This document shows positions 1 through 9,123 of a stretch of 64,000 nucleotides of DNA, in pieces. The stretch is from the NCBI RefSeq assembly GCF_000697965.2, contig NZ_CP015880.1, positions 2,986,001 through 3,050,000 on the forward strand. The letters run 5' to 3'. A model generated the notes under the pieces. That model did no database searches. It was not told where the DNA came from and saw nothing but the letters and a program-made list of their open reading frames with translations. Source of the stretch: Ensifer adhaerens. GTDB lineage: Bacteria > Pseudomonadota > Alphaproteobacteria > Rhizobiales > Rhizobiaceae. The translations under genes were made by a program, and so were the position numbers. Positions within the stretch are counted from its first letter, which is position 1, and each line of letters begins with the position of its first letter.

Positions 1-1227
1 AGCCCCGTTGACGAACGCCCGCGCCATGCCATCGATCTCCACCACAGCCGTGTCGATCGTGGCTTCGAGGTTCGGACCGGTGAAATAAGCCAGCTTGTTG
101 TCGCTCGTGAACGTCGCAAACGTAGGACGACCCCCGGAAAACAATCGGCTGTCGAAGGGCTCGATTGCGGCGTCTATGTTCGCATAGAATGCGTCAAGAC
201 CATCCCAGGTGATTGCCGGGGTAGCAAGCGCCACCATCTCACCCACCTGAAGGTCAGTCGTGCACCACCGGTCAAGCTGCCAGTCGTAGCCGAGCCGGTA
301 ATAGTCCCCGTTCGCCACCCGGTATTTCCACCAAACGATCTTTTCAAACGGGTCTGCCACGCCTTGCACGTCTGCCAGATAGGTCTGGTCGATCTGGTCT
401 AGAAACCACCGGTCAACGCGTTCTGCGCCGATTGGCTTGCGATCAACGCCACCGAAAAACCCATCTTCCGACAGGTAGAAAAACAGCCCCGGCCCCATGG
501 AGACGATGGATCTAGGCGCAAGCGTGCCCTGCTTTGGGTTGAGAACCTGACGGGTGAAGGTGAAGCCAGAGGACGGCGCAAAGGGGAAGAATTGCATGGC
601 GTTGCGCTGGATGACCGTAAAACCACCCTGTTCGCCAAATCCGCCCATGATTTCGTCGCCTTCCGGCAACTCCTGAACGTCCGAACCTTTCTTGCCGATT
701 ACCCAATGCTCAATATCGTTGATGCCAGACCAGCGGATTGTCTTTTCCCCGGCCGCGCCTTCGAGATAGCCGAGAACGAGGAAGTCACCAGACACCCACG
801 AGTATTTTGCCCTCGGGGGGCTGCCGGCCAAGTCTGCGAACGTGCCACCAGCTTCAATGTCAAAGACCTGAATGGCGTCAGTGAGATTATGCGCCACCAA
901 TTTGTCGCCAAAGCGGGTGAAGGTCCAGGAATCCTGCAATGGGACAGCATACGGAGCAGACGGGCCGGAAATGTCCGTCCACGAAAAATCAGTGGTGTCC
1001 AACTGGTAAAGACCGGTCTCTGTGCCGGCGATAATGATGTAGTTGCCGGCTGCCGTGCGCACATAAACGGCGCCGCGGCACTCGTCGGAAAGGGCCTGCG
1101 TGATTTCAGTCAGCCCTGGCATCGGCCCCCAGCCATCGGCGACAGGCAGCGCATTAACCACGTTGTCACTGCTGGCAATATCAAACGGGCTCTTGTCGGG
1201 CTCGAAGGGAGGAAAAGGGATGTTCAC
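1..1227 (-). CDS. P22 gp10-like tail accessory/DNA stabilisation protein (partial)
   Basis: The reading frame starts at a GTG that overlaps the stop of the upstream gene by four bases (GTGA) and stays open for 409 codons to the window edge, so the C-terminus is missing. The protein has repeated short beta-strand stretches and aromatic patches such as GDYYRLGYDWQLDRWC, as expected of a beta-propeller-like tail hub protein. P22 gp10 is about 470 residues and plugs the portal below gp4 after packaging. The family call rests mainly on its place directly after a gp4-like gene and on length, so it is fairly but not fully secure. Confidence 0.75.
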   Translation of the reverse strand, partial: MNIPFPPFEPDKSPFDIASSDNVVNALPVADGWGPMPGLTEITQALSDECRGAVYVRTAAGNYIIIAGTETGLYQLDTTDFSWTDISGPSAPYAVPLQDSWTFTRFGDKLVAHNLTDAIQVFDIEAGGTFADLAGSPPRAKYSWVSGDFLVLGYLEGAAGEKTIRWSGINDIEHWVIGKKGSDVQELPEGDEIMGGFGEQGGFTVIQRNAMQFFPFAPSSGFTFTRQVLNPKQGTLAPRSIVSMGPGLFFYLSEDGFFGGVDRKPIGAERVDRWFLDQIDQTYLADVQGVADPFEKIVWWKYRVANGDYYRLGYDWQLDRWCTTDLQVGEMVALATPAITWDGLDAFYANIDAAIEPFDSRLFSGGRPTFATFTSDNKLAYFTGPNLEATIDTAVVEIDGMARAFVNGA

Positions 1228-1871
1228 GCTTCAGAATCCCTGCCAATGCTGTAGCGAAGGCGTCCGATTACCCCCAATGCTGGATCTACAGTCAGTTGAG
1301 ACCGCTTCTTGCGCGAATTCTCGTGCGCGACCTCTGCCGTGAATTCGTCAAGCATCTGCTTCCACATTGCAGCCTGCGGCAGATCCTTGGTGTAGACAGA
1401 GCCCCAGACGATCGAGGAGGCCATATACAGGTCAGGATTATTCGTCAGAAACTCGTTGGTCGGGGCGGCGTCGGAGAGCGCAAATCGGCCGAGATAGACG
1501 AAGCGGAAAGAATAGGCCTCATCAAGCTCCCGATCTAGCGTTATGGTTTGGTTCTCGATGGCCCATATGGAAGGCAATCCGGCAACGGTGCTGATTGAAT
1601 ACGTGCCGAGTGCACGCGGAGTGAGATAAAATTCCTCCTCGCCGCTGGTGACATAGAGGTTTTGCGGCTCCTGCACTGAGAGTGAGGAAATGTCGATGGT
1701 TTTGCTGCCGATCGTGCCCGTGAGGGGCGCTGTCGTCGCGACAGGGTCAAGCAGACGGTTTAAACGGGCCTCGCCGAGCGTAATGAAGTCGGCAGCACTA
1801 CCGCTTACGTCAGAACGAGCCATCCAGTCGGCGATTGCGGCCTGCAACTCAGTGTAATTGCTGATTGCCAT
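1224..1871 (-). CDS. P22 gp4-like head-tail joining protein
   Basis: This 215-residue protein follows the head genes and precedes the gp10-like gene, the position of P22 gp4, which binds the portal ring and closes the filled head. Its N-terminus (MAISNYTELQAAIADWMARS) and the early segment FITLGEARLNRLLDP are typical of short phage adaptor proteins that begin with a helical pair. It overlaps the upstream gene by 23 bases and shares a four-base GTGA junction with the downstream gene, so all three are probably translationally coupled. Confidence 0.75.
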   Translation of the reverse strand: MAISNYTELQAAIADWMARSDVSGSAADFITLGEARLNRLLDPVATTAPLTGTIGSKTIDISSLSVQEPQNLYVTSGEEEFYLTPRALGTYSISTVAGLPSIWAIENQTITLDRELDEAYSFRFVYLGRFALSDAAPTNEFLTNNPDLYMASSIVWGSVYTKDLPQAAMWKQMLDEFTAEVAHENSRKKRSQLTVDPALGVIGRLRYSIGRDSEA

Positions 1872-2598
1872 TGCCCAAGCTCTCCATGATGGCGCGGGAG
1901 ACCTTCAAGACCTCATAATCACCGTGTTCGATCAGCGCCGGCAGAAAGCCGCGCCCTCGCACATTGATGAAAAAGGGAAGTGCTCTCGCGATTTCCGCGA
2001 TGTATTCGGCCTGCATGATAAGTTGCGGAGTGGTCAGGTACTCTTGACCGCCGCAGACGACTACGGCCCGCGATGTATCCTGCGACGCCCAGTCGTATCC
2101 GTGAATTTGCGTCTCAAAGCTGCTTTCGCAGCCGAAAAAGGTGACGTGTGCATGGCCTCTGACAGCAGCCCCCATAGGCGCCGTTGAGGCCGAAGTTGAT
2201 CCGTTTGGCAGTTCTCCAAGCGGGAAGACCTCAATAGGCCCATCAACCGCGGCGAACACTTCAGGGTGGCAGCAGGACGCCAGAACAGCGCGCTTTGCGC
2301 GGATAGCCATGTCTTTCAGGCTTTCGGCTGGGTCTATCGTGTAGAACGTCGCATCAACGCCATGATCAATGCACCAACCGAAGGCGCCATTGACGCCCCA
2401 TATTTCCCCGTCCCATGTCCGGAGTTCATCCAGGTAATCTTTCGCCCAAGGCGAGCCGCCGACAACGGCAAGACGATGTGCAACCGGCCCAGATTGCGTA
2501 ATGAGCGGAAGTCCAAGCCGGCTGCAGTGTTCGATATTGCGGGCGACGGCCTCTTGACCAGCCGCCGCCTGCGCAATGAACTTGATGTTACGGGCCAC
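1849..2598 (-). CDS. DUF115/MptE-like Rossmann-fold phage protein
   Basis: The 249-residue protein starts at GTG. It has a glycine-rich turn after a hydrophobic strand (HRLAVVGGSPWAKDYL, about residues 41-56), then WGVNGAFGWCIDHGVDATFY followed by TIDPAE. A second strand-turn is THVTFFGCESSF-like near residue 150. This succession (VVGxSP, NGAxxxxxxHGVxAxFYxxDP) resembles DUF115/MptE-like proteins, some of which act on nucleotide-linked or pterin substrates. Such a gene between capsid and tail adaptor is not part of the P22 set. Its role is unknown; virion or DNA modification is speculation. Confidence 0.6.
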   Translation of the reverse strand: MARNIKFIAQAAAGQEAVARNIEHCSRLGLPLITQSGPVAHRLAVVGGSPWAKDYLDELRTWDGEIWGVNGAFGWCIDHGVDATFYTIDPAESLKDMAIRAKRAVLASCCHPEVFAAVDGPIEVFPLGELPNGSTSASTAPMGAAVRGHAHVTFFGCESSFETQIHGYDWASQDTSRAVVVCGGQEYLTTPQLIMQAEYIAEIARALPFFINVRGRGFLPALIEHGDYEVLKVSRAIMESLGNGNQQLH

Positions 2599-2800
2599 TC
2601 GCGATGAGGCCCTTTTCCGTCAGTGCGGTCAGAATAGACCGAACAGCGGTGCGAACCGTGCCGGCGGTGGCGTTGGTTGCAAGGGTGATGCCAGCGGCCT
2701 GGTCAGCCGGGGCTTTGCCGTGAAAGCCAACCAGATCAGCCGCATCGCGCCCCATAACCACGCCATCAGGGTTACCGGTACCGAGATATTCAACAGCCAT
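2588..2800 (-). CDS. Small head-fibre-like phage protein
   Basis: This 70-residue protein has a strong ribosome site (AAGGAG seven bases before ATG) directly downstream of the coat gene. It carries the pattern seen in many short phage head-associated proteins: NPDGVVMGRDAADLVGFHGK followed by APADQAA, then a helical C-terminus (TVRTAVRSILTALTEKGL). The D-x-VGFxG-x-xPxxQ pattern is known from head-fibre and decoration proteins. It overlaps the next gene by 11 bases. Function is inferred from position and motif only. Confidence 0.65.
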   Translation of the reverse strand: MAVEYLGTGNPDGVVMGRDAADLVGFHGKAPADQAAGITLATNATAGTVRTAVRSILTALTEKGLIASGP

Positions 2801-2812
2801 TGTCGTTACTCC

Positions 2813-4003
2813 TTAGTTGAAGTGCAGGCGCGTAGACCATTCCGGCCGCAGCGACTTGTAGCCGTAGAGCACGTCAATGCGGCACGGCAGGTTGTCGTTG
2901 TTGATGTCGTAGGCGCGGACGATGCGCATGGAGATGCCGTCCTGGACCTCGCGACGGGCGAAATCGACGCCATTCGGCATGACCAGATCGGCCGTGGCGA
3001 AGGTGAAGGCGTCTTCATGATACAGGAGCGACGTGCCGTCCTGCCCCGAAGCCGTACCAGCAAAGGCGATTGCCTTGCCTGCGCCGGCCGAGTTGATGAC
3101 GACATTCTGTCGAGCACCGGAGGTGACCGGCGTCGGAGACACGGTGATGTTGCCGGCGCCGCCCGAGTAGTCGGCAGCAACAACGAACTGCTGTTGACGG
3201 CCGGTGTCGATCTTGGTTTCAGGGTGGACGGAATTGACGCCAACGATGGTGAACACGTCACCTTTGTTCATCGCGCCAGTGCCGGCCGTGACCGCGACAG
3301 TTGCCGAGCCCGAGGTGATGCCGGTCGAGGTGTTTACCACGTAGTTGGCATCCGCCGCGCCGCGGGTGTGACCGGGCCAGAGGGTGTTTTCCATGAAGTC
3401 GTAGCCAGCGGCACGACCCATGAAGCCCTCCTTGTACTGCTTGGAGAGCTGCGCCTGGTCGTTGAACAAGGTCTTGGTGTCCTTGACCAGATCCGCCATG
3501 TCCTGAGAGTTCAGGTTGGCAGAGCGACCGCTGGTCGGGGCAAGGCCACCGTTCATCTTGACGCGGCCGGAAAGGATATCGTTGTACGTGATCGCCGAAC
3601 CAGAGGTCCATTGAGCGTTGTACACGTCCTTGTACATGCTCATGGCGTCGTACTCGATGTTGGCAGCGAGAACGGCCATGGCCGGGTCAAGAATGCGCTT
3701 CGAGAAGTCGTCGAGCGAGAGCGTCAGGTCGGCAGACGAGAAGTTCGTGTCAACACCCTTCTGGGTGGCGACGGTGAGCGTCTGGCTGATTTCCTGGGTG
3801 TCCTGCGTATCGATCGTCTTGCCGGTACGAACCGTATACTGGTTAGGCATACGAATTTTCAGGCTGTCGCCGATCTTGGCGCCCGACTTGGCGAAGCTGT
3901 CATCATACTGGCGATTGATCGAGCCGATGAAATTGAGCTTCTGGTGGAGGATGCGCAGCGCCTCTCGGGTCACTGCGGTAGGGGTAAGAATCGTATTCGA
4001 CAT
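2813..4003 (-). CDS. Major coat protein, P22 gp5-like
   Basis: This 396-residue protein fits the P22 coat family (about 430 residues). The N-terminus has a helix (TREALRILHQKLNFIGSINR), then KSGAKIGDSLKIRMPNQYTV and the VDTNFSSADLTLSLDDFSKR segment typical of gp5-like coats. The middle is rich in Gly, Ala, Thr and Val, matching an insertion (I) domain. A clear ribosome site (GGAGA) precedes the ATG. It follows a scaffold gene and precedes a small head-fibre-like gene. It should form the T=7 shell by assembling around the scaffold. Confidence 0.88.
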   Translation of the reverse strand: MSNTILTPTAVTREALRILHQKLNFIGSINRQYDDSFAKSGAKIGDSLKIRMPNQYTVRTGKTIDTQDTQEISQTLTVATQKGVDTNFSSADLTLSLDDFSKRILDPAMAVLAANIEYDAMSMYKDVYNAQWTSGSAITYNDILSGRVKMNGGLAPTSGRSANLNSQDMADLVKDTKTLFNDQAQLSKQYKEGFMGRAAGYDFMENTLWPGHTRGAADANYVVNTSTGITSGSATVAVTAGTGAMNKGDVFTIVGVNSVHPETKIDTGRQQQFVVAADYSGGAGNITVSPTPVTSGARQNVVINSAGAGKAIAFAGTASGQDGTSLLYHEDAFTFATADLVMPNGVDFARREVQDGISMRIVRAYDINNDNLPCRIDVLYGYKSLRPEWSTRLHFN

Positions 4004-4044
4004 TGAACTGTCTCCTTGGCCTCATCGGGCCGAGTGGGTTCCGA

Positions 4045-4947
4045 TCAGCCCCGCTTCTGGACCTGCGCGTTCCGGCGTTTCAGCCACTCGTCGGAAGTCA
4101 GGCGATCATCGAGGCCCGCTAGAGGCGGGTTGGCTCGTGCCGAGACTTTCGAGAGGGGCTGTGCGGCCGGCGTTGCTGGCTTGGGGGCGGCTGCTTGCTT
4201 CTGGAGAGCGAGATGGCCGAGATGGGCAAGATACAAGGTCTTGTAGACCTGTGGCGAATACGAGCTTCGCAGGGCATCGACAGTGAAGCCGAGGTCCTTG
4301 GTCGCAAATTCCGTGATCTTGTTGTCCAATTCGGGCGTCCAGCCCTTGAGTTCCTTTTCCGCAAACGCTCTCGTTTCCCGCAGCCGCTTGTCAGTTTCCT
4401 GGGCGACCTTTTCGGACAGTTCGTGTTGCGTCTTGTCGAGGTATTGAGCGACCTGACCGCGCTGCTCCCTGAGCGTCTGGAAACGACGCCAGTGGCTTTG
4501 GGCGCCGAGCGGGTCTTCCTGCTCTAGCTGATCCCAGTTGACGTTCTCGTACTGCTGGAGTTGCCCGTCGATGTTGATGATGACTGAGCGGGCCTCAAGA
4601 ACCTCTTGCGAGGTCTGGTAGGCCTGCGCCGCCTCTTCTCGCTTCGCTTCCGCTTCCTTGCGGATATCCGCGACTTCCATCGACTTCTTGGTGTAGTCGG
4701 CTCGCATAAGGAAACCGTCTCTCAGATCCGGGTGGATCTTGTACGTCTTCCCGTTGAACTCGACTTCGGTCTCTTCCGGCTCGGGCTGTTCGTCGCCTTC
4801 GCTTTCAAGGCCATCACCTTCGATTTCTGAGGTGTTTTCGAGATCCTTGTCGTCGCCGGGGATCTCATTTGTGCTGTCCTGAGGCTCAGGCGCCTGGGCA
4901 ACAGGCGTTGTCTGGCCTTCGGCAACAGCCGTAAGGACCTCATCCAT
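4045..4947 (-). CDS. Scaffolding protein, P22 gp8-like
   Basis: The 300-residue protein is highly charged and mostly helical. The first 75 residues are acidic (D/E-rich). A core motif FNGKTYKIHPDLRDGFLMRA is followed by long helices rich in Glu, Lys, Gln and Ala. The C-terminus (LTSDEWLKRRNAQVQKRG) is a basic helical hook, the element through which P22 gp8 binds coat protein. Length matches gp8 (303 residues). It lies between portal and coat, as in P22, and has a GGAG ribosome site. Confidence 0.85.
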   Translation of the reverse strand: MDEVLTAVAEGQTTPVAQAPEPQDSTNEIPGDDKDLENTSEIEGDGLESEGDEQPEPEETEVEFNGKTYKIHPDLRDGFLMRADYTKKSMEVADIRKEAEAKREEAAQAYQTSQEVLEARSVIINIDGQLQQYENVNWDQLEQEDPLGAQSHWRRFQTLREQRGQVAQYLDKTQHELSEKVAQETDKRLRETRAFAEKELKGWTPELDNKITEFATKDLGFTVDALRSSYSPQVYKTLYLAHLGHLALQKQAAAPKPATPAAQPLSKVSARANPPLAGLDDRLTSDEWLKRRNAQVQKRG

Positions 4948-4983
4948 AGAGGAACACTCCTTCAGGTTTTGAGAAAGCGCCGC

Positions 4984-7056
4984 TTACCCTTGGCGCGTGG
5001 GATTGTTCTGCGAGGCCAGCGAGGCTCGCTGATGGGCGTTGAGTTGAGCCTGATCGGATCGTTGCTTCGCTGTGATCATGTGGCCGGCGACCTTCGTCTC
5101 GGCATCCATCTTGATCTTGGCGCGATCGTTCTCCAGATCGCCGACAACACGCATGCGGTCAGTCTCGGCGTTGAACTGGTCAATCGACTTGTCAGCCTTC
5201 AAGCTTTCTACTTCCTGCTGAAGCTGCTGGATTGCCTGCTGGCCCTGCTCGATCATCTGCTGAACTTCCGGTGGCAAGCCCTGGCTCTGCTGCTGAAGCG
5301 CAGGGTTGATCGACTTCAAGCGCTCGCCGATCTCGTCAGCGCCAGGCCAGTCAAGGTTCTTGGCCAGCAAATCGCCAATGACAGGTGCCGCAGCCGGGAA
5401 GGCTCTCACAAACTCCGTCATCTGGAAGGCCGCTTCCTCGCGACGGGTGGTGAAGCTCGGGCCGCTCGTTACCGTCAGGTCGTATTTGCCGGCCGTGAGG
5501 TTATAAACCTCGGCGATCGGGTTGCCTTCCTTGTCTTGCTCAGGCTGCCCATCCGGGCCCATCTGCGGAACCGGCTCAGAGGTGTTGATACGCCGTGTCT
5601 TCGGCACACCATCCTCACCCAGAACGCGAATGATGCGCTCTTCGCTGTAGACCTTTGGAATGAGGTCAATCAGGATACGGCCCGTATGACGAATGGCGCG
5701 CGACAGGTTGTCGATGAAGTGGAACGTCGCAACGTCCCCCTCTCGCTGCCGTGCCATGATGGCCTTACCGCTCGTCTCGTTCGATCTGGCGCCGAGGGAA
5801 GCGTCATAGATGCCGATGATGGCCTTCATGTCGTCCGAAGCGTTCAGCGCTTCCTGCAATGCCCCTGCGGCCGGCCCAACATCGAGTGGCTGGCGCTGTG
5901 GGGGCTGCATGCCATCGTATTCGAGATACGAATGACTGACTGTGTTCGCAGTAGCCCAACGATCTGCGTCAGTAGTGAATGCTCCCTTGGGTCCGATGAA
6001 AGGCACCCGCGGCGCCAGCGCGACAAGCTCTGTGCTGGTAGAGCGCCAGTAGTTGAACATGCGCTGCGCGTCTTTGGCGCTGTGGATCAGGCTTCGGAAG
6101 TACCGCTTACCCTCCACCACAATCTCATCACCATAGACAGGAACGATCGGGATATATCGGCCCAGCCATTCCTTTTCCTCGATGATGTCAGCACCGCTCA
6201 TGATGCGCTGTGTGACCTTGTGGGACCGCGCCACACGCGGCTTGCCGACGACCTGAATGGCATTCGTCGCCAGAAGCGCAGACAGAAACGGGTTCGTCTC
6301 AAGCTCTTCAACGCCGTATACAGCGCCATTCGAGCACTTGACAATTTCCCGGTCGACCTCCTTGCGGCTCCACCACTCGGCGAGCATGACCGTTTCATCA
6401 TCGAGCCACGTGCCGGCATTGCTCCATGCATCACTCTCGAAGTCCGTGCAGACCTCATCGCCAAGAGATGTCTTCTTGCCATTGTACCGAGCCTTGTAGT
6501 CGTCCTTACGGATCGGCTCGACGACAAAGGCGACATTCCAATCAGCGGAATCGGCTGACATGCTGTCAGGATCGCCATAGACAGCGAACTGGTTCGCTAT
6601 CCGATCAATCGACAGGTCGAGTTCGAAGGAGTCGTCATATGCGTAGTCAAGACCGATGCGCCAATAGCCGAAACCACCTGATACGCTAGCCTCAATAGCT
6701 GTGTCATAGGCAACGTCAGCGTTCGAAGTGTATTCGATGTTTCGAATGAGCCCGTTGATGACCTCGGCTGTCTTCGGGTCCGCGTTGCTATCTACAGGGT
6801 GAACCTTGATCGATGGCCGGTTCTGACGGGAATCGTTAACAACCTGGCGGATGAACGCTGGCATCTTGTTAATCGTCAGGCTCGGGCGCTGCTCAGTGTT
6901 GCGCTGCTTGATGATTGAGTCAGGCCACTGCTCTTCGAGACGCGAAAACCGGATATCGTCAAGCGCAGTCGTGCGATTATCCTGCTCCGCATCCTGGCAG
7001 CGCTCGAAAGCGTCACGGCCCTCGGTTAAAAGGTCTTTGGTTTTATCGCTAGCCAT
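4984..7056 (-). CDS. Portal protein, P22 gp1-like
   Basis: This 690-residue protein matches the large P22 portal class (725 residues). ATG at 7056 was chosen because it overlaps the terminase stop by one base (TGATG); the longer frame would need a TTG. Recognisable stretches are KDLLTEGRDAF, EQRPSLTINKMPAFIRQVVN and SGGFGYWRIG. The C-terminal 100 residues form a glutamine-rich coiled coil (QQMIEQGQQAIQQLQQEVES) that corresponds to the portal barrel extending into the head. Twelve copies should form the DNA channel that docks the terminase. Confidence 0.9.
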   Translation of the reverse strand: MASDKTKDLLTEGRDAFERCQDAEQDNRTTALDDIRFSRLEEQWPDSIIKQRNTEQRPSLTINKMPAFIRQVVNDSRQNRPSIKVHPVDSNADPKTAEVINGLIRNIEYTSNADVAYDTAIEASVSGGFGYWRIGLDYAYDDSFELDLSIDRIANQFAVYGDPDSMSADSADWNVAFVVEPIRKDDYKARYNGKKTSLGDEVCTDFESDAWSNAGTWLDDETVMLAEWWSRKEVDREIVKCSNGAVYGVEELETNPFLSALLATNAIQVVGKPRVARSHKVTQRIMSGADIIEEKEWLGRYIPIVPVYGDEIVVEGKRYFRSLIHSAKDAQRMFNYWRSTSTELVALAPRVPFIGPKGAFTTDADRWATANTVSHSYLEYDGMQPPQRQPLDVGPAAGALQEALNASDDMKAIIGIYDASLGARSNETSGKAIMARQREGDVATFHFIDNLSRAIRHTGRILIDLIPKVYSEERIIRVLGEDGVPKTRRINTSEPVPQMGPDGQPEQDKEGNPIAEVYNLTAGKYDLTVTSGPSFTTRREEAAFQMTEFVRAFPAAAPVIGDLLAKNLDWPGADEIGERLKSINPALQQQSQGLPPEVQQMIEQGQQAIQQLQQEVESLKADKSIDQFNAETDRMRVVGDLENDRAKIKMDAETKVAGHMITAKQRSDQAQLNAHQRASLASQNNPTRQG

Positions 7057-8369
7057 CAACCCATCCAACTTCCAGCGCCACCGGGGCGACGATCCCGCTG
7101 TCTCTTGACGAACGGCTCTTCATAAGCCACGCACATCAGGCCGAAGGCGTCGGCGCCGTGCGAAGCCCAATCATGTTCAGGCCCGAGGCCAATATTCCGA
7201 GTCTCGTCGCGCTTCTCGTGATACCAACCGAGGGCATCGCGCCCCGCTTCCGTGGTTTCTGCATTGAACCAGACGCTCGGGAACAACCTTCGAGCAGCTT
7301 CAACGCGGGCAGCAGCAGCGCCCTTGCCCTGATTCGGAACAACCGTGACCGTGTAACCTGCCTGCCTCAGCGCGCTCTCGTAGGAGACATCAAAGACCTT
7401 ATCCTGAGTGCTCCCGTCATGAGGAAGCCAGAACTGCGCCTTGTCTGGCGTGTAGCCTTTGCCCCGAAGCCATGCGAGATGCGTAGCCAGCGGCTGTCCC
7501 TGCGCCTCGTAATAATCAAGGACCCGGATCTCCTTGCCGATGAACTGGGCAACCCAGATGACGAAGCTGTCAGCCTTGGCACCCGTACCGCCGATATCGA
7601 CGAAGAGGCGCAGCGTCATCAATGGGTCGGCAGCAACACGACCGATGCGGCCTTCTGTCTTCGCCGCGTTCAGATGGCTAGCGAAGTAAGCGCCAGACGC
7701 TACTGTCACGTATCCGCCATCCCAAACATGATCGTAATCGTCAGGCGTGATGCGGAGGCAATCGAGCCGTTCCTGCTCAAGCTCTGCGTTGAACCAAGGA
7801 TTATCCCGCCAGTTGGCATTGACGACGATGGCACCCGTTGGCTTCTCTGGCCCGCGGAGCATGACATCAACCGGGTCAGTCTTTCGGCGAGCATTCCAAC
7901 TCCACCACATCTGAGCGCCTGTAGCGCGCATTGTCGGGCGGAGCATCTTGATCGAGGTTGCCGAGGCTGATTGCGCCTCTTCCCACCATGCCCGCTTGAA
8001 GCCTTCGAGCGACTTGATGCTCTCAGCCGTATAATCCTGCATGCCCTTGAAGATGATCAGGCCATCCTTCGGGGTCGTGATGCAGTCTCGGTAAACCTTG
8101 AAGCCGTCAGCCTCACCAAGGCGAAAGTCGTTCAGCTTCGATTCAATAAGCGCCTTGGACGATTGTGCCAGATCCTTCTGGACCTCGCGAATGCAAACGC
8201 TGCGCAGCCCCTCTCCGCTGTTGCCAGGCTCGCTCAGACTGTCCTCTAGCAGCAGGCCGGCGAAGAAGTGAGACTTGCCAGACCCTCGACCTCCCCAAGC
8301 CCCCTTGTCACGGGCGGGCTCAAGGAGAGGCACGAAGACCTCAGCTGTTGGTATCTGAAGGACGGACAA
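7056..8369 (-). CDS. Terminase large subunit
   Basis: The 437-residue packaging motor has an N-terminal ATPase with Walker A GGRGSGKS (residues 26-33) and a Walker B-like segment RAWWEEAQ (127-134). The C-terminal RNase H-like nuclease shows LFVDIGGTG (metal Asp about 259) and HDWASHGADAF (399-409). This belongs to the Terminase_3/6-type group. The start is TTG inside the small terminase gene; the N-terminus IPTAEVFVPLLEPAR preceding Walker A is a usual one for this family. A GTG at 8333 is the alternative. It cuts concatemers and drives DNA through the portal. Confidence 0.92.
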   Translation of the reverse strand: MSVLQIPTAEVFVPLLEPARDKGAWGGRGSGKSHFFAGLLLEDSLSEPGNSGEGLRSVCIREVQKDLAQSSKALIESKLNDFRLGEADGFKVYRDCITTPKDGLIIFKGMQDYTAESIKSLEGFKRAWWEEAQSASATSIKMLRPTMRATGAQMWWSWNARRKTDPVDVMLRGPEKPTGAIVVNANWRDNPWFNAELEQERLDCLRITPDDYDHVWDGGYVTVASGAYFASHLNAAKTEGRIGRVAADPLMTLRLFVDIGGTGAKADSFVIWVAQFIGKEIRVLDYYEAQGQPLATHLAWLRGKGYTPDKAQFWLPHDGSTQDKVFDVSYESALRQAGYTVTVVPNQGKGAAAARVEAARRLFPSVWFNAETTEAGRDALGWYHEKRDETRNIGLGPEHDWASHGADAFGLMCVAYEEPFVKRQRDRRPGGAGSWMG

Positions 8370-8625
8370 TGCGCCGCTCTATAGCGTGGATGATCGGGTT
8401 GTCAGGATCGCCCGCGATCTGCATCGGCAGAACCTTGCCTAGCAGCGCCATGAAAGGCCCTGGGTTAGTGCGAGCCTGAAGCGTCAGGTACTCGACCATA
8501 TCGCCATCGCCAGCTTGTTCAGCGGCCTTGAGGATCGCGTCCTTCAACAGCGCGGTCGTTTTGTTCTGTGCGCCCTTGGGCCTCCCCATCCCTGCCCTTG
8601 GCGGCTTGCGATCAGTATCAGCCAC
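8341..8625 (-). CDS. Terminase small subunit-like protein
   Basis: This 94-residue protein directly precedes and overlaps the large terminase. It starts at GTG and shows the basic GRPKGAQNKTTALLKDAILK segment common to short DNA-binding proteins in this position. The C-terminal half ends in a Pro/Ile-rich tail. Small terminases recognise the packaging site and are poorly conserved, so the call rests on position, size and the basic N-terminal motif. Confidence 0.7.
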   Translation of the reverse strand: MADTDRKPPRAGMGRPKGAQNKTTALLKDAILKAAEQAGDGDMVEYLTLQARTNPGPFMALLGKVLPMQIAGDPDNPIIHAIERRIVRPSDTNS

Positions 8626-8707
8626 TATTTTACTGGCCTCTTCGTGGTTTTGGGGAATTATTTTTTATCCGCTCGCTGGCAGATTGGCATTTCGCGATAT
8701 GAATTTT

Positions 8708-8890
8708 CTACGAATACCACTTATCTACCTTGCGCCATTCTGCGACTACGGCGTCAAAGCCCAATTCGATCAGCAGTTCGCACAGGATTTCATCTGCATC
8801 GCTGTGGGCCATCTCTGGATCGAGAGGCCCTTGCAGCGCTTTAAGCTTGGCGACCGCGTCTTCTTTCAGCTTCAGGGATAGGACAGGCAC
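8708..8890 (-). CDS. Hypothetical phage protein, 60 residues
   Basis: This short protein begins at GTG with a helical, Lys/Leu-rich N-terminus (LSLKLKEDAVAKLKALQGPL) and ends with AEWRKVDKWYS. No family is recognised. It lies last in a run of closely packed minus-strand genes before the terminase genes. No strong ribosome site is visible. Composition looks protein-like rather than random, and the opposite-strand frames do not. Confidence 0.6.
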   Translation of the reverse strand: MPVLSLKLKEDAVAKLKALQGPLDPEMAHSDADEILCELLIELGFDAVVAEWRKVDKWYS

Positions 8891-8919
8891 TCTATCTCAC
8901 TTCCCTGTTGTTGGGTTGG

Positions 8920-9123
8920 TCAGAAAAACGGCGTAGCCGACCGAGCGCCGGTCAGTGGATGCCAGCCCGTCGGGCGCATATTTGCCTTCTTCAGAAACTC
9001 GCTCATCGACTTGCGCGGCTTGTTCTTCACCTTGCCAATCCTACAATGGCGCAGCACGGCGTTGATGCGGTTTTCGAATTCGCGCCGCTCTTCGGCGTAA
9101 TCGCGGATGATGGTGTAGCTCAC
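8920..9123 (-). CDS. Hypothetical phage protein, 67 residues
   Basis: The protein starts at GTG overlapping the previous stop (GTGA). It is basic and probably helical: IIRDYAEERREFENRINAVL, then a Lys-rich stretch KVKNKPRKSMSEFLKKANMR. This could be a small DNA-binding or structural protein, but no family is recognised. Tight coupling with its neighbours supports reality. Confidence 0.55.
   Translation of the reverse strand: MSYTIIRDYAEERREFENRINAVLRHCRIGKVKNKPRKSMSEFLKKANMRPTGWHPLTGARSATPFF

Noticed and set aside
2576..4006. Plus-strand 476-codon open frame over the coat gene
   Set aside because: Antisense to a clear coat protein; composition (Arg, Val, Gly) is typical of a shadow.
4969..6558. 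Plus-strand 529-codon open frame
   Set aside because: It is the antisense of the portal gene, Arg/Leu-rich with no motif, and reflects high-GC third-position bias.
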